A DNA stretch of 64,000 nt, taken from assembly GCA_009908505.1 (NCBI GenBank), contig JAAAPD010000077.1, positions 1 to 64,000 on the forward strand, written 5' to 3'. The notes below the pieces were generated by a model, which was not told where the DNA came from, ran no database searches, and saw only the letters and a program-made list of their open reading frames with translations. The translations under genes and the position numbers were made by a program. Source of the DNA: Alphaproteobacteria bacterium (GTDB lineage Bacteria; Pseudomonadota; Alphaproteobacteria; Rhodobacterales; Rhodobacteraceae). Of this stretch, positions 28,907 to 39,907 are shown in pieces; position 1 is the first letter of the stretch, and every line of letters begins with the position of its first letter.

Positions 28907-31546
28907 ATGAGCAGTAAGTTGGCCAGTGTCACACCGATGATGGCGCAATTCCTGGAAATCAAGGAAGGGCATCCCGATGCCCTGTTGTTCTACCGGATGG
29001 GCGATTTCTACGAGTTGTTTTTCGACGACGCGGTGGCCGCGGCCGAGGCTCTGGATATCGCCCTGACTAAACGCGGAAAACACCTGGGCGAAGACATCCC
29101 CATGTGCGGCGTGCCCGTGCATTCCGCCGAGGGCTACCTGCTGACCCTGATACGCAAGGGGTTCCGGGTCGCGGTTTGCGAACAAATGGAAGACCCGGCA
29201 GAAGCCAAGAAACGTGGACCGAAGGCGGTGGTCAAGCGCGAGGTCGTGCGTCTGGTCACGCCCGGCACCTTGACCGAAGAAAGCCTGCTGGATGCACGGC
29301 GCCACAATTTCCTGGCCGCCTTTGCCGAGGTCAGAGGACAATCGGCGTTGGCCTGGGCGGACATATCGACCGGCAGCCTGTCGGTCATGACCTGTGCCCC
29401 GGTTGCGCTTGGCCCTGAACTGGCGCGGCTTGCCCCGCGCGAAGTGCTGGTTTCGGAAAGCGGCGAAGGTGAATTCGGGCCGATCATCGAAGACTCCGGG
29501 GCCTCGCTGACGGTTCTGGGCAACGCGGCATTCGACAGCACCAACGGCGGTTCCCGCCTGTGCAGGCTCTATTCAGTGGATTCTCTCGACGGGTTCGGCA
29601 CGTTCGAGCGACACGAAATCGCGGCGCTTGCCGCCGTGGTCGAATACCTTGAGATCACGCAGAAGGGAAAGCTGCCGCTGCTTCGCCCCCCTACGAAGGA
29701 ACATCGTGACGGGGCAATGCAAATCGACGCGGCGACCCGCCGGTCCCTGGAACTGACCAGCGCCATGACGGGCGGGCGGACCGGATCCCTGCTGGGAGTG
29801 ATTGATCGGACCGTCACGGCCCCCGGTGCGCGCCTTCTGGAACGGCGGCTTTCGGCACCATCGCGATCCCTTGACGTTGTCAGGGCGCGTCTGGATTCCG
29901 TTGAATACGCCACTGGCCGGCCCGAACTGGTCGAGGCCATGCGCAGTATCCTGAAATCAGTTCATGACCTGGATCGTGCCTTGTCGCGCCTCGCGCTCGA
30001 TCGGGGCGGTCCTAGGGACATGGCCGCGGTCCGGAATTCCATCGGGGCCGCGCACGACCTGCACGGTCTGCTCCCGGACGACATGCCGGACCACCTCGCC
30101 CAAGCGCGCAACGGGCTTGCCGGGCTGGACGAGCTTGGCGCGCTTCTGGGCGGCGCGCTGGTCGCCGAGCCACCCCTTCTTGCCCGCGACGGTGCCTTTA
30201 TCGCGGCCGGGTATGACGAAGAACTCGACGAGTTTCGCAAGTTGCGAGACGAGGGACGATCCGTCATTGCCGGTCTGCAAACGGACTACGCCAAACAGGC
30301 GGATATCGCCTCACTCAAGATCAAGCACAACAACGTCTTGGGTTACTTTATCGAAACCACTGCGACCCATGCCAAGAAGATGATGGAGCCGCCCCTGTCG
30401 GAAACCTTCATCCACCGGCAGACCACTGCAAACCAGGTGCGATTCACGACCCTTGAACTGAGCGAGCTCGAAACCCGAATCCTTAACGCCGGTGGACGGG
30501 TTCTGGAAATTGAAAAGCGGCTCTATTTCAGCCTGAGAGAGCGGATTTTGGAAGAGGCGGCGCAGATCTCGACCCTGGCCCGCGCGTTTGCCGAACTCGA
30601 CGTCCTTTCGGCCTTGGCCAAACTGGCACGCGAGGAAGACTGGGCCCGGCCCGTTGTCGACGACAGCCGGGACTTCAGTATCGAGGGCGGTCGCCACCCG
30701 GTCGTCGAGGCCGCGCTGAAGAAGGAAGGTACGCCCTTTGTGGCAAATGATTGCGACCTGACCGAACAATCCATGTGGCTGCTGACCGGGCCAAACATGG
30801 CGGGTAAATCCACCTTTCTGCGACAGAATGCCCTGATCGCGGCGTTGGCGCAAACCGGGTCATTCGTGCCCGCAAGATCGGCCCGGATCGGCCTGGTCAG
30901 CCAGATCTTCAGCCGTGTCGGCGCTTCGGATGACCTGGCGCGGGGGCGATCGACCTTCATGGTCGAAATGGTCGAGACCGCCGCCATTCTGAACCAGGCC
31001 GATAACCGGGCGCTGGTCATTCTGGATGAGATCGGGCGTGGAACATCAACCTATGACGGGCTGTCCATCGCCTGGGCGACATTGGAACATTTGCACGAGG
31101 TGAATCGATGCCGCAGCCTGTTTGCCACCCATTACCATGAACTGACCGCCCTTTCGGCCCGTTTGGACGGGGTGGAAAACGCAACCGTGCGCGTCAAGGA
31201 ATGGGAAGGTGAAGTGATCTTCTTGCACGAAGTTAAACGCGGCACTGCCGATGGCAGTTATGGCGTGCAGGTTGCACGGCTAGCCGGCCTGCCGATGCAG
31301 GTCGTCGAACGCGCAAAGGTGGTGTTGGACATGCTGGAAAAGGGCGATCGCGAAAACGGACGCGGACCCGACACCTTGATCGATGAATTGCCGCTGTTTT
31401 CCGCCACCCCGGCACCGCCCCCGCTGAAACCGGCTGCCGGGTCCGAGGTCGAAGCAAGATTGGAACAGGTGCTTCCCGACAACCTGACGCCGCGGGAAGC
31501 GCTTGACCTGGTCTACGAGCTGAAATCGCTCACGAAGCCGGAGTAG
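28907..31546 (+). CDS. mutS: DNA mismatch repair protein MutS
   Basis: 879-residue mismatch-recognition ATPase. The mismatch-binding Phe-X-Glu is Phe34-Tyr-Glu36 (GDFYELF). The ATPase shows [13 protein letters not shown], then STFMVEM and [13 protein letters not shown], and [10 protein letters not shown]. The C-terminus ends with the tetramerisation region ([17 protein letters not shown]). It is divergent from maeB across 127 bases, and its 3' end overlaps grpE by 17 bases in convergent orientation. No mutL is seen in the window. Confidence 0.98.
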   Translation: MSSKLASVTPMMAQFLEIKEGHPDALLFYRMGDFYELFFDDAVAAAEALDIALTKRGKHLGEDIPMCGVPVHSAEGYLLTLIRKGFRVAVCEQMEDPAEAKKRGPKAVVKREVVRLVTPGTLTEESLLDARRHNFLAAFAEVRGQSALAWADISTGSLSVMTCAPVALGPELARLAPREVLVSESGEGEFGPIIEDSGASLTVLGNAAFDSTNGGSRLCRLYSVDSLDGFGTFERHEIAALAAVVEYLEITQKGKLPLLRPPTKEHRDGAMQIDAATRRSLELTSAMTGGRTGSLLGVIDRTVTAPGARLLERRLSAPSRSLDVVRARLDSVEYATGRPELVEAMRSILKSVHDLDRALSRLALDRGGPRDMAAVRNSIGAAHDLHGLLPDDMPDHLAQARNGLAGLDELGALLGGALVAEPPLLARDGAFIAAGYDEELDEFRKLRDEGRSVIAGLQTDYAKQADIASLKIKHNNVLGYFIETTATHAKKMMEPPLSETFIHRQTTANQVRFTTLELSELETRILNAGGRVLEIEKRLYFSLRERILEEAAQISTLARAFAELDVLSALAKLAREEDWARPVVDDSRDFSIEGGRHPVVEAALKKEGTPFVANDCDLTEQSMWLLTGPNMAGKSTFLRQNALIAALAQTGSFVPARSARIGLVSQIFSRVGASDDLARGRSTFMVEMVETAAILNQADNRALVILDEIGRGTSTYDGLSIAWATLEHLHEVNRCRSLFATHYHELTALSARLDGVENATVRVKEWEGEVIFLHEVKRGTADGSYGVQVARLAGLPMQVVERAKVVLDMLEKGDRENGRGPDTLIDELPLFSATPAPPPLKPAAGSEVEARLEQVLPDNLTPREALDLVYELKSLTKPE

Positions 31547-32093
31547 AACTGACGCCGACCTGGGCCGGGCGCAACAGGCGATCGTGCAGCATAAAGCCAG
31601 TGGCTGAGACCTGAATGATCTCACCCGCCTTGGTGTTGGGCACCGGAGCCTCGAACATCGCCTCGTGGTTTTGCGGATCGAACTTGTCACCCAGTTCGGG
31701 TTGAATCGGGGTGATCCCATGTTTTTCGAAGACCTTGAGCAGCTCGCGCATGGTCAGCTGGACCCCTTCTAGCAGCGCTTTGTCGAACTCGCTGACGTCG
31801 TCCCCATCCTGGCGCAAGGCGCGTTCGAGGTTGTCATAGACCGGCAAGAGATCGCGCGCGAGACGTGATCCGCCATAATTCTCGGCTTCGCGGCGGTCGC
31901 GTTCGGCCCGTTTGCGCGTGTTTTCGGCGTCGGCCAAGGCGCGAATATAGGCATCTTTCAGCTCGGCGTTTTCTGCGCGCAGCGCCTCGATCTCGTCGCC
32001 TTCCTCGGCCAATTCATCCAGGGACATGGGCTCGTCGGTCATGTCTTCCGTGGCCTCGTCCGTAATCTGCTCTTCCGGTTTCGCTGTGCTCAT
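31530..32093 (-). CDS. grpE: Nucleotide exchange factor GrpE
   Basis: 187-residue co-chaperone that releases ADP from DnaK. An acidic N-terminal tail (about 40 residues) is followed by a long charged coiled coil ([36 protein letters not shown]) and the C-terminal beta domain ([19 protein letters not shown]). It lies 10 bases downstream of hrcA, so the two form a heat-shock operon. dnaK and dnaJ are not in the window. Confidence 0.96.
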   Translation of the reverse strand: MSTAKPEEQITDEATEDMTDEPMSLDELAEEGDEIEALRAENAELKDAYIRALADAENTRKRAERDRREAENYGGSRLARDLLPVYDNLERALRQDGDDVSEFDKALLEGVQLTMRELLKVFEKHGITPIQPELGDKFDPQNHEAMFEAPVPNTKAGEIIQVSATGFMLHDRLLRPAQVGVSSTPAS

Positions 32094-32103
32094 AGTCGCC
32101 TTC

Positions 32104-33165
32104 CTATCCGCGGTTGGAGATCAGTCGCCCCACCAACTGCGCGGTGTAATCCACAATCGGCACGATCCGTCCATAGTTCAGACGGGTCGGCCCGATGACG
32201 CCAACGGCGCCAACGATCTTTCGATCAGCGTTCATATATGGAGACACCACCAAAGATGAACCCGAAAGTGAGAAAAGCTTGTTCTCGGACCCGATAAAAA
32301 TGCGCACGCCGTCACCTGTTTCCGCCAGATCCAGGAAATCAACGATGTCCTGCTTGCGTTCGAGATCGTCGAACAGGATGCGAATGCGATCCAGATCGGT
32401 TTCGTCCTGGTCCGAGATCAGGTTTCCGCGTCCGCGGACAATCAAGCGTTCGGATGATTCGCCCGGGTTCTCCCAGATGGCCGCGCCGTTTTCCACCAGC
32501 TCCCGCGCGAGGGAATCGATCTCTTGCCGGCGTTTGTCGATCTCGCGGGCAATGGCCTTGCTCAGCTCGGCAAGGGTGCGCCCCTCGGCGATGGCGTTGA
32601 TGAAGTTCGCCGCTTCGCGCATCGACGACGGTGTTTGCCCCGGCGGCGGCGTGAAAACGCGGTTTTCGACATGGCCATCGGCATAGACCAGCACGACCAG
32701 CGCCCTGTCCGGTCCAAGGTTGACGAAGTCGATATGCTTGATCGGGGCTTCGTGTTTTGGCGTCAGCACCAGGCTTGCCCCTTGGGTCACCCCCGACAGG
32801 GCCGCCCCGATCCGGTCCAGGGCGCCGGACACGTCCTGATCATTGCCGCCCAGGGTTCCATCGATGCGGGCGCGGTCCTGACCATCCATTTCACCCACCT
32901 CGAGAAGGCCGTCAACGAACATTCGCAGCCCAAGCTCTGTCGGCACTCTGCCCGCGCTGATGTGCGGACTGTCCAGAAGGCCCAGAAATTCGAGGTCCTG
33001 CATCACGTTCCGGATCGTCGCGGCGCTGACTTTTTCCGTCAGCGATCGGGTCAGCGTGCGCGATCCCACCGGTGCACCTGTATCTAGGTACCCCTCGACC
33101 ACGCGACGAAACACTTCGCGAGAACGTTCGTTGAGTTCAGTGATGGATGGTGTCTGTTCGGCCAT
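32104..33165 (-). CDS. hrcA: Heat-inducible transcription repressor HrcA
   Basis: 353-residue repressor of class I heat-shock genes that binds CIRCE operators. The N-terminal winged helix ([29 protein letters not shown] ... [13 protein letters not shown]) and the C-terminal GAF-like domain are present. I see no CIRCE inverted repeat (TTAGCACTC-N9-GAGTGCTAA) upstream of hrcA itself, so any HrcA target such as groESL must be elsewhere. It is divergent from rph. Confidence 0.96.
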   Translation of the reverse strand: MAEQTPSITELNERSREVFRRVVEGYLDTGAPVGSRTLTRSLTEKVSAATIRNVMQDLEFLGLLDSPHISAGRVPTELGLRMFVDGLLEVGEMDGQDRARIDGTLGGNDQDVSGALDRIGAALSGVTQGASLVLTPKHEAPIKHIDFVNLGPDRALVVLVYADGHVENRVFTPPPGQTPSSMREAANFINAIAEGRTLAELSKAIAREIDKRRQEIDSLARELVENGAAIWENPGESSERLIVRGRGNLISDQDETDLDRIRILFDDLERKQDIVDFLDLAETGDGVRIFIGSENKLFSLSGSSLVVSPYMNADRKIVGAVGVIGPTRLNYGRIVPIVDYTAQLVGRLISNRG

Positions 33166-33192
33166 TCCGCTGCCTCAGGTTCGGTCGGTCAC

Positions 33193-33220
33193 ATTAAATC
33201 CGGCGCTCGGGCAAGGTCAA
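33193..33220 (-). promoter_or_regulatory. Candidate housekeeping-type promoter for hrcA-grpE
   Basis: On the minus strand TTGACC (33220-33215), a 16-base spacer and TTTAAT (33198-33193) lie 28 bases before the hrcA start codon. The arrangement fits a sigma-70-type promoter. The -10 box is the only AT-rich hexamer in this short gap. No start-site data are available. Confidence 0.4.
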
Positions 33221-33282
33221 TCGGGGTTGGAATTGCAGAGCAGGGGGCGTATCCCGAGCCCACAATGAACAAGGATGTGAAC

Positions 33283-33993
33283 ATGCGACCCTCTGGACGT
33301 AATTTGGATGAGATGCGGCCGATTTCAATCGAAACCGGTGTCACGAAACACGCGGAAGGGTCCTGTCTGATCCGATGCGGGGATACGCATGTCATGTGCA
33401 CCGCTTCGATCGAGGAACGCGTTCCGCCCTTTATCAAGGGATCCGGCCTCGGCTGGGTCACGGCCGAATACGGCATGCTGCCCCGCTCGACCGGAAGCCG
33501 GATGCGGCGTGAAGCTACCGCCGGAAAACAGGGCGGGCGCACGGTGGAAATCCAGCGCCTGATCGGACGCAGCCTGCGGGCCGGGACAGACCGCGTCGCG
33601 TTGGGAGAGCGCCAGATCACCGTGGACTGCGACGTGATCCAGGCGGATGGCGGCACGCGCTGCGCGGCGATCACCGGCGGCTGGGTCGCGCTCAAGCTGG
33701 CGGTACAAAGGCTGATCAAGGCCGGTGAATTGGCCCATGATCCCCTGGAAGTTCCGGTCGCGGCGGTCAGCTGCGGGATCTATGCGGGGCAACCCGTTCT
33801 TGATCTGGATTATCCCGAAGACAGCGAGGCGGGCGTGGATGGAAACTTCGTCATGACCGGCGACCAGATGATCGAAGTCCAGATGTCGGCCGAGGGGTCG
33901 ACCTTTTCGCGTGACCAGATGGATGAATTGATGGGACTGGCCCAGAAAGGCGTCGCAGAACTCGGCCGTGCGCAGATGGAGGCATTGGGGTGA
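33283..33993 (+). CDS. rph: Ribonuclease PH
   Basis: 236-residue phosphorolytic 3'-5' exoribonuclease that trims tRNA 3' ends. It begins [19 protein letters not shown] and shows [25 protein letters not shown], then [10 protein letters not shown] and [19 protein letters not shown], all family motifs. The ATG at 33283 has AAGGA upstream; an ATG 18 bases earlier is possible but overlaps that site. It overlaps rdgB by four bases. Confidence 0.96.
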   Translation: MRPSGRNLDEMRPISIETGVTKHAEGSCLIRCGDTHVMCTASIEERVPPFIKGSGLGWVTAEYGMLPRSTGSRMRREATAGKQGGRTVEIQRLIGRSLRAGTDRVALGERQITVDCDVIQADGGTRCAAITGGWVALKLAVQRLIKAGELAHDPLEVPVAAVSCGIYAGQPVLDLDYPEDSEAGVDGNFVMTGDQMIEVQMSAEGSTFSRDQMDELMGLAQKGVAELGRAQMEALG

Positions 33994-34601
33994 CGCGGCG
34001 ATTCAAGGATCGGGACCTCTTGGTCGCGACCCATAACCGGGGCAAGTTGGAAGAGATCGCCGATCTGTTGGCGCCCTTCAACGTGACAGTCTCGTCGAAT
34101 GCCGATCATGGCCTTCCGGAACCGGAGGAAACCGAAACCACCTTTGTCGGCAATGCCCGCATCAAGGCACATGCCGGGGTCAAGGCAACCGGCCTGCCTG
34201 CATTGGCCGATGACAGTGGCATTACGGTCGATGGGCTGGACGGCGCGCCCGGTGTGCATACCGCGGATTGGGCAGAGGGACCCGATGGGCGCGACTTTCA
34301 TCGCGCGATGACCCAAACCTGGGACCGGCTGAACGCGCGCGATGCGCCCGAGCCTCGATTGGCTCAATTCCGTTGCACCCTCGTTCTAGCCTGGCCTGAC
34401 GGTCATGACGAGGTTTTCGAGGGCGTCATGCCGGGACGGATCGTCTGGCCGATGCGGGGCCACCAAGGGCATGGATATGATCCGATCTTTCAGCCCGATG
34501 GGTATGACGTGACATTCGGGGAAATGGACCGATGGAAAAAGAACCGGATCAGTCACCGTGCGCGCGCCTTCGAGAAGTTGATTGAGGGTTGCTTTGCCTG
34601 A
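33990..34601 (+). CDS. rdgB: XTP/dITP pyrophosphatase (RdgB/HAM1 family)
   Basis: 203-residue house-cleaning enzyme that hydrolyses non-canonical purine triphosphates. It has [11 protein letters not shown] near the N-terminus, [24 protein letters not shown], and the C-terminal [12 protein letters not shown] and [10 protein letters not shown] motifs. The start is a GTG overlapping the rph stop (GTGA). The pair rph-rdgB is widely conserved, with hemW following. Confidence 0.95.
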   Translation: MTRRFKDRDLLVATHNRGKLEEIADLLAPFNVTVSSNADHGLPEPEETETTFVGNARIKAHAGVKATGLPALADDSGITVDGLDGAPGVHTADWAEGPDGRDFHRAMTQTWDRLNARDAPEPRLAQFRCTLVLAWPDGHDEVFEGVMPGRIVWPMRGHQGHGYDPIFQPDGYDVTFGEMDRWKKNRISHRARAFEKLIEGCFA

Positions 34602-35724
34602 CCCGGGGTTCGGCATCTACATCCATTGGCCGTTCTGCCAGGCCAAATGCCCGTATTGCGACTTCAACTCTCATGTCCAGGCCAAAATCGATCAGGAGGT
34701 GTGGACCGAAGCGTATCTGAAGGAGCTTGACCGGGTCGCCAGTGAAACCTCGGACCGCCTTGTTCGGTCGGTGTTTTTCGGGGGTGGCACACCGAGCTTG
34801 ATGGACGGTCGAACCGTGGACCGGATTCTGGACCGAATCCAGCGCAACTGGCGGTTCGAGAACGACGTTGAGATCACTTTGGAAGCAAACCCGACCTCGG
34901 TTGAGGCCTCGCGATTTGCTGCCTTTCGCGCAGCGGGGGTGAATCGGGTTTCACTTGGGTTGCAGGCCCTCGACGATGTGGATTTGCGTCGGCTTGGCCG
35001 GCTTCATACTGTGCGCGAGGGGCTGGATGCCCTTGACGTGGCACGCAGCGCTTTCGACCGGGTCAGTTTCGACCTGATCTATGCGCGTCAGGATCAGACT
35101 GTTGACGCATGGTCTTCCGAGCTGGCCTATGCGCTGACTTTCGCGCCCACGCATCTTTCTCTCTACCAGTTGACGATCGAACCGGGCACAGCCTTCGGCG
35201 AGAGATTTTCCCGCGGTGGTTTACATGGTTTGCCGGACGAGGATCAGGGCGCGGATTTATGGGATATAACCCAAGACCTGACCGAAGAGGCCGGGCTTCC
35301 AGCCTATGAAGTGTCCAATCATGCCCACCCGGGCCATGAAAGCCGGCACAACCTGATCTATTGGCTGGCTGGTGACTATGTCGGTGTTGGTCCGGGCGCC
35401 CACGGACGGCTAACGCTGGGAGGGGCCCGCTGGGCCACCGAGGCCTTGAGCAATCCCCAAGCATGGTTGAGTGCGGTGGAAAATGCCCAAGCAGAATACC
35501 GTTCTGTCCTGACTCCCTTGGACGTTCGTAAAGAACGGTTTCTGATGGGCTTGCGGCTGGCTGACGGAATACAGGTCTCCTCCGAGGAAATATCTTATTT
35601 ATATAACACTATCAGATACTTAGAAGATATCAATTTGATCGATCTGGAGGATGAAAGGCTGATTGTTACCGCGGCGGGCCGGCCGGTCCTGAATGCAATT
35701 CTGGAGCGGCTACTATCTGACTAG
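34582..35724 (+). CDS. hemW: Radical-SAM heme chaperone HemW
   Basis: About 380 residues. HemW binds heme and passes it to respiratory proteins; it was formerly annotated as an oxygen-independent coproporphyrinogen oxidase. The radical-SAM cluster motif is CQAKCPYCDF (CX3CX2C), preceded by GIYIHWPF. FFGGGTPSLM and EANPTSVE follow. The start is a TTG at 34582, or the TTG at 34594 that has GAGGG upstream; both overlap rdgB. The 3' end has an unusually AT-rich stretch (35581-35640, 27% GC). Its stop overlaps that of parB (CTAG). Confidence 0.92.
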   Translation: MRVALPDPGFGIYIHWPFCQAKCPYCDFNSHVQAKIDQEVWTEAYLKELDRVASETSDRLVRSVFFGGGTPSLMDGRTVDRILDRIQRNWRFENDVEITLEANPTSVEASRFAAFRAAGVNRVSLGLQALDDVDLRRLGRLHTVREGLDALDVARSAFDRVSFDLIYARQDQTVDAWSSELAYALTFAPTHLSLYQLTIEPGTAFGERFSRGGLHGLPDEDQGADLWDITQDLTEEAGLPAYEVSNHAHPGHESRHNLIYWLAGDYVGVGPGAHGRLTLGGARWATEALSNPQAWLSAVENAQAEYRSVLTPLDVRKERFLMGLRLADGIQVSSEEISYLYNTIRYLEDINLIDLEDERLIVTAAGRPVLNAILERLLSD

Positions 35725-36608
35725 CCGCCCGACAAAAGCCGAAGCAGGTCGTCAAGTTGAGCAAGATCGCGGTACGTCAAAGTCAGCTTTCCCTTTTCAC
35801 CACCCGGCGCGTGGTCGATCTGAACCGACATGCCCAGATGTGCGGCGAGCTCTTTTTCGATCTGCTTCGTATCCGCATCCTTTTCCGGGGTTCCCGCACG
35901 TGCCTTCTTTTTAGCGGGCTTCGAAGAGGTCAGTTTTTCCGCTTGCCGAACCGATAGCCCCTCTTTGATGATCTTCCGTGCCAGGTCGAGCGCATTGTCC
36001 TTCCCCACGAGGGCGCGCGCATGTCCGGCGGAAAGACGACCGTCGGTTACGAATGACTGAACCTCTTTCGGCAAAGTCAGAAGCCGCAAGAGGTTGGCGA
36101 TGTGGCTACGGCTTTTGCCGAGAGCAGAAGCAATATCTTCCTGCGTCCGGTCAAATCGATCCATCAATTGACGATAGCCGGTCGCTTCGTCCACCGCATT
36201 GAGGTCCGCGCGCTGAATGTTCTCGATGATTGCGAATTCCAGTACCTCGGTATCTGACAATTCCCGAATAAGGACCGGGAGGTCGTGCAACCCGGCCTTT
36301 TGGGCCGCACGCCAGCGGCGTTCGCCGGCGACGATCTCGAACATCGAGTCCGGCGCTTCTCGTACGATAAGAGGTTGGATTATCCCTTTGGAACGGATCG
36401 AATCGGCCAGTTCTTTAAGGGCATCTTCGTCGAAACTGCGTCGGGGCTGCTCAGGATTTGGCCGGATCTTCTCGATGGGGACGGTCCGGTCGGGGTTCGC
36501 CGTAGCTGCGACCTGATCTGTCGCCGTCGACTCCTGGGCAACGACATCAGACATAAGCGAAGACAGGCCTCGCCCCAATCCTCTTGATCGGTTCTTATTA
36601 TCGCTCAT
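35721..36608 (-). CDS. parB: Chromosome-partitioning protein ParB
   Basis: 295-residue CTP-dependent DNA clamp that loads at parS. The N-terminus ([14 protein letters not shown]) contains the ParA-stimulating segment. The CTPase motif is [16 protein letters not shown], and the helix-turn-helix ([25 protein letters not shown]) reads parS. Two perfect parS sites lie 1.4 and 3.3 kb upstream in the same operon. It overlaps parA by four bases. Confidence 0.97.
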   Translation of the reverse strand: MSDNKNRSRGLGRGLSSLMSDVVAQESTATDQVAATANPDRTVPIEKIRPNPEQPRRSFDEDALKELADSIRSKGIIQPLIVREAPDSMFEIVAGERRWRAAQKAGLHDLPVLIRELSDTEVLEFAIIENIQRADLNAVDEATGYRQLMDRFDRTQEDIASALGKSRSHIANLLRLLTLPKEVQSFVTDGRLSAGHARALVGKDNALDLARKIIKEGLSVRQAEKLTSSKPAKKKARAGTPEKDADTKQIEKELAAHLGMSVQIDHAPGGEKGKLTLTYRDLAQLDDLLRLLSGG

Positions 36609-37417
36609 CCTGTCCGCCTTTCCGGCATGGGCGCCTCTCGTTCGATGATTTCCTGCGCCAGATCCAAATAAGCCTGGCTGCCCTTGGAGCTTGGATCGTA
36701 ATCCATGACCGAAAGCGCATAAGAGGGAGCTTCGCTAAGCCTCACGTTTCTTGGTATCATCGTCTTGAAGACTAGATCCTGCAGGTTCTCTCGCGCATCG
36801 ATTTCAACCTGCTGGCATAGATTGTTGCGTTGGTCATACATGGTCAACACAACACCTTCGATGCGCAGATTGGGATTTGCGGCTTGACGCACCTCACGAA
36901 TGGTCAACATGAGCTGCGAAAGTCCTTCGAGGGCAAAGAACTCACTTTGTAGGGGCACGACAATAGAGTGTGCGGCGACCATGGCGTTGACGGTTAGAAT
37001 GTTGAGCGATGGTGGGCAGTCAATCAGGATGTAATCTAACTGCAGTCTGTCCATGGACGGCTGGCGTAGTGCATCATGAAGAACGAAGCTGCGCTTTTCA
37101 TTTGAAATCAGGTTGATATCCGCCGAACTGAGATCGGTGGTTGCCGGAATCAGTATCAAACCCTCTACGCTGGTATGCTGTGCGGCCTCGACCGGTGTGG
37201 CGTCCCCGAAGATCAGCTCATAGGTCGTGACATCCCGATCGTCCATGCCGAGGCCGGTTGACGCGTTACCTTGGGGATCAAGATCGACCAGCAACACCCG
37301 CCGCCCGGAACGTGCAAGCGCGGCGCCAAGGTTGATTGCAGTCGTCGTCTTGCCAACTCCGCCTTTCTGGTTGGCGATGGCGATGATCTTGGGATCGGTC
37401 GTACGGCTAAGGTCCAC
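36605..37417 (-). CDS. parA: Chromosome-partitioning ATPase ParA
   Basis: 270-residue Walker-type ATPase that moves ParB-parS complexes. The deviant Walker A is [14 protein letters not shown] (about residues 18-31), followed by [16 protein letters not shown] and [14 protein letters not shown]. The start is a GTG with AAGGA upstream, overlapping the end of rsmG by 11 bases. It sits in the rsmG-parA-parB order typical of origin-proximal chromosomes. Confidence 0.97.
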   Translation of the reverse strand: MDLSRTTDPKIIAIANQKGGVGKTTTAINLGAALARSGRRVLLVDLDPQGNASTGLGMDDRDVTTYELIFGDATPVEAAQHTSVEGLILIPATTDLSSADINLISNEKRSFVLHDALRQPSMDRLQLDYILIDCPPSLNILTVNAMVAAHSIVVPLQSEFFALEGLSQLMLTIREVRQAANPNLRIEGVVLTMYDQRNNLCQQVEIDARENLQDLVFKTMIPRNVRLSEAPSYALSVMDYDPSSKGSQAYLDLAQEIIEREAPMPERRTG

Positions 37418-38021
37418 GTCGGTTTATCCTTGAAAGTCGGAGGATGCGGGCGTCTGGGCTAGTGATACTGGGAAGGGCGTCGTGCTCAAAGTCCCAATTC
37501 TTCCGGGCGACTGAAATTTCTTCCAGATACCCTCTGCCTTTTGGAAAAAGCGCGATACCGTCCATCCGGAGCATGGGGTGTGCATAGGCCAGCAGTTTGT
37601 CCAGAGGCGCCAAGGCGCGGGCCGAAACGACGTCTGACTGGGGCAGGACGGCGCGTTCGATCCTGGTGTTGAGCACCTCCGCGCGAAGGTCGAGTTCTCT
37701 CACCGCTGACCTGAGAAAGCTGCACTTCCTTCGGTCGCTTTCGATCAAGCTAACCTTTTGCGGCCCATCCGCCAGAATGGCGATCACGAGCCCGGGATAG
37801 CCGCCGCCACTTCCCATATCGGTCCATGTTGACCACGAATCCTGCGAAAGCATGAATAGCTGCGCGGAATCCCGAATGTGCCGGTTCTGAATGTCTTGCA
37901 CCGTGTTACGAGAGATCAGATTGATCTTCGCCGTCCATTTCAAAGTGAGTTCGGAGAGGGCCGCTAGCTTTTGTGCTGTTTCACGTGAAACATTCAGGCC
38001 CGGGATTCCGAGATCTTCCAT
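37407..38021 (-). CDS. rsmG: 16S rRNA (guanine(527)-N7)-methyltransferase
   Basis: 204-residue methyltransferase for G527 of 16S rRNA. The SAM site is [16 protein letters not shown], preceded by RHIRDSAQL and followed by [12 protein letters not shown]. Residues about 10-15 (Asn-Val-Ser-Arg-Glu-Thr) are encoded by a perfect parS palindrome, so this stretch of the protein is constrained by a DNA site. The ATG shares one base with the mnmG stop (TGATG). Confidence 0.96.
   Translation of the reverse strand: MEDLGIPGLNVSRETAQKLAALSELTLKWTAKINLISRNTVQDIQNRHIRDSAQLFMLSQDSWSTWTDMGSGGGYPGLVIAILADGPQKVSLIESDRRKCSFLRSAVRELDLRAEVLNTRIERAVLPQSDVVSARALAPLDKLLAYAHPMLRMDGIALFPKGRGYLEEISVARKNWDFEHDALPSITSPDARILRLSRINRRGP
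37977..37992. promoter_or_regulatory. parS: parS centromere site inside rsmG
   Basis: TGTTTCACGTGAAACA, a perfect 16-base palindrome matching the bacterial parS consensus. It lies in the 5' part of rsmG, about 1.4 kb from the parB start. ParB should load here as a CTP-bound clamp and spread over neighbouring DNA. Confidence 0.95.
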
Positions 38022-39904
38022 CAGGATGCCTTCGTGCGGGTCCGGCGCTTGCGAACCACGGCCACCAAGAGAGTAAGTGCCGCCGGTGTCATACCCTCGA
38101 TCCGGCCCGCTTGGCCGATCGTTTCCGGACGGATGTGGTCGAGCTTCGTCGCCAATTCTCCCGACAACCCGGGTAGCCCGATGAAGTCGAGGTCGGCAGG
38201 CAGCTCAAGCGCCTCATCTTTACGAAGTAGTGCAACATCTTTCATTTGGCGTTCCACATAATGCTGATATAGCGCATTGGTGGACACCTGTTGCACGATC
38301 AAGGGATCGAACGGCGGCTGACCTGGGTCAAGAAACTGCTCTATATCATCAAATCTGGTGCCGGAGATCGAAAGGGCATCATACAACGACCTCTTGGGAC
38401 CATCACGATTGACCTTGACGCCAACACCAGCCAATTCGCGAGAAGTGACCGTCTTTTCACGAAGCCTACCGGCTAGATCAGAAACCTCTTGCGATTTCTT
38501 CTGAAACTTGGCCCAGCGTTCATCTCCTATACAACCACCAGCGTGACCGATTTCCGTCAGCCGCGCATCTGCATTATCCGCACGCAGGGCGAGCCTGTAC
38601 TCTGCACGAGATGTGAACATTCGGTACGGTTCCGTTACACCCCGGGTCACCAAGTCATCGACCATGACGCCAATGTAGGAATTCGCTCTGTCGAAACGGA
38701 TCGCGTCTCTGCCCAAGACCTGCGCGGCAGCTGCGAGCCCAGCAACCAAGCCCTGGGCAGCAGCTTCTTCATAGCCGGTCGTCCCGTTGATCTGGCCCGC
38801 CAGGAACAAGCCGGGCATCACCCGCAATTCCAAGCGCGAATTCAGGCTACGCGGATCGACATAATCATACTCGATTGCATATCCAGGCTGCAGAATACGG
38901 GCGTCTTTCAGACCACTCATGGAATGAACGTAGGACTCTTGCACAGAAGCAGGCAACGATGTCGATATACCATTCGGATAAACGGTGTGGTCGTTGAGAC
39001 CTTCAGGTTCCAGAAAAACCTGGTGCGATTCCTTACCCTCGAAGCGAACTACTTTGTCCTCGATCGACGGGCAATACCGCGGACCGACCCCTTCGATCGT
39101 TCCGCCATACATTGCCGAGCGATCAAGATTCTCTCGGATTATCTCATGAGTTTGGCTGTTGGTATGGGTGATACCGCAGGCAATCTGCCGCACGAAAGGT
39201 TTGTCGTGCAGGAAACTGAAAAGAACCGGCTCTTCGTCCGCTTCCTGTCGATCGAGTCCGTCCCAATCAATTGTCCGCCCATCCAGCCGGGGTGGTGTTC
39301 CCGTCTTCAACCGGCCAAGCATAAGGCCAAGGTCATCCAGCCTTTCCGCGAGGCGAATGGACGGATCCTCTCCCATTCGACCGGCGGGACGCTGTTCATC
39401 TCCGATATGTATCACGCCACGGAGAAAGGTGCCTGTCGTTAGCACAACTCGTTTGGCCGGAACCTCGCTCCCGTCCGCCAAAACGACACCTCTCGCCTCG
39501 CCATCTCGAACCAAAAGGTCGATGACCTCGCCCTGGATAACGTCTAGTCCCGGCCTCGCTTTGACCTCCGCCAGCATCGACTCCCGATACAGCGCACGGT
39601 CTGCCTGCGTTCTCGGTCCTTGCACGGCCGGTCCCTTGCGCCGATTCAAAAGGCGGAATTGGATTCCGGCCCGGTCGGCGACGCGACCCATGACGCCGTC
39701 CAATGCGTCGATCTCGCGAACCAGATGACCTTTTCCCAAACCGCCGATAGCGGGATTGCAAGACATGACGCCAATACCTTTGTGCGACAAAGTCACCAAC
39801 GCAGTCGATACACCCATCCGTGCAGAGGCATGCGCAGCCTCGACACCGGCATGTCCACCCCCAACAACAATGACATCGTAGTTCGAATGTTTCACGTGAA
39901 ACAC
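38021..39904 (-). CDS. mnmG: tRNA uridine-5-carboxymethylaminomethyl(34) synthesis enzyme MnmG (GidA)
   Basis: 627-residue FAD enzyme acting with MnmE to modify U34 of tRNAs. The FAD loop [21 protein letters not shown] is at residues 12-32, followed by [23 protein letters not shown] and, later, [22 protein letters not shown]. The start is a GTG at 39904. Codons 1-6 (Met-Phe-His-Val-Lys-His) coincide with a perfect parS. Only three bases separate it from mnmE. Confidence 0.96.
   Translation of the reverse strand: MFHVKHSNYDVIVVGGGHAGVEAAHASARMGVSTALVTLSHKGIGVMSCNPAIGGLGKGHLVREIDALDGVMGRVADRAGIQFRLLNRRKGPAVQGPRTQADRALYRESMLAEVKARPGLDVIQGEVIDLLVRDGEARGVVLADGSEVPAKRVVLTTGTFLRGVIHIGDEQRPAGRMGEDPSIRLAERLDDLGLMLGRLKTGTPPRLDGRTIDWDGLDRQEADEEPVLFSFLHDKPFVRQIACGITHTNSQTHEIIRENLDRSAMYGGTIEGVGPRYCPSIEDKVVRFEGKESHQVFLEPEGLNDHTVYPNGISTSLPASVQESYVHSMSGLKDARILQPGYAIEYDYVDPRSLNSRLELRVMPGLFLAGQINGTTGYEEAAAQGLVAGLAAAAQVLGRDAIRFDRANSYIGVMVDDLVTRGVTEPYRMFTSRAEYRLALRADNADARLTEIGHAGGCIGDERWAKFQKKSQEVSDLAGRLREKTVTSRELAGVGVKVNRDGPKRSLYDALSISGTRFDDIEQFLDPGQPPFDPLIVQQVSTNALYQHYVERQMKDVALLRKDEALELPADLDFIGLPGLSGELATKLDHIRPETIGQAGRIEGMTPAALTLLVAVVRKRRTRTKAS
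39888..39903. promoter_or_regulatory. parS: parS centromere site at the mnmG start codon
   Basis: A second perfect TGTTTCACGTGAAACA, overlapping the GTG start codon of mnmG by two bases and encoding its first residues. It is 1.9 kb from the site in rsmG. ParB bound here would cover the mnmG translation start and the mnmE-mnmG junction. Confidence 0.95.
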
Positions 39905-39907
39905 CCC

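Noticed and set aside
33166-33282. CIRCE operator upstream of hrcA
   Set aside because: I looked for TTAGCACTC-N9-GAGTGCTAA and found no match on either strand in this gap.
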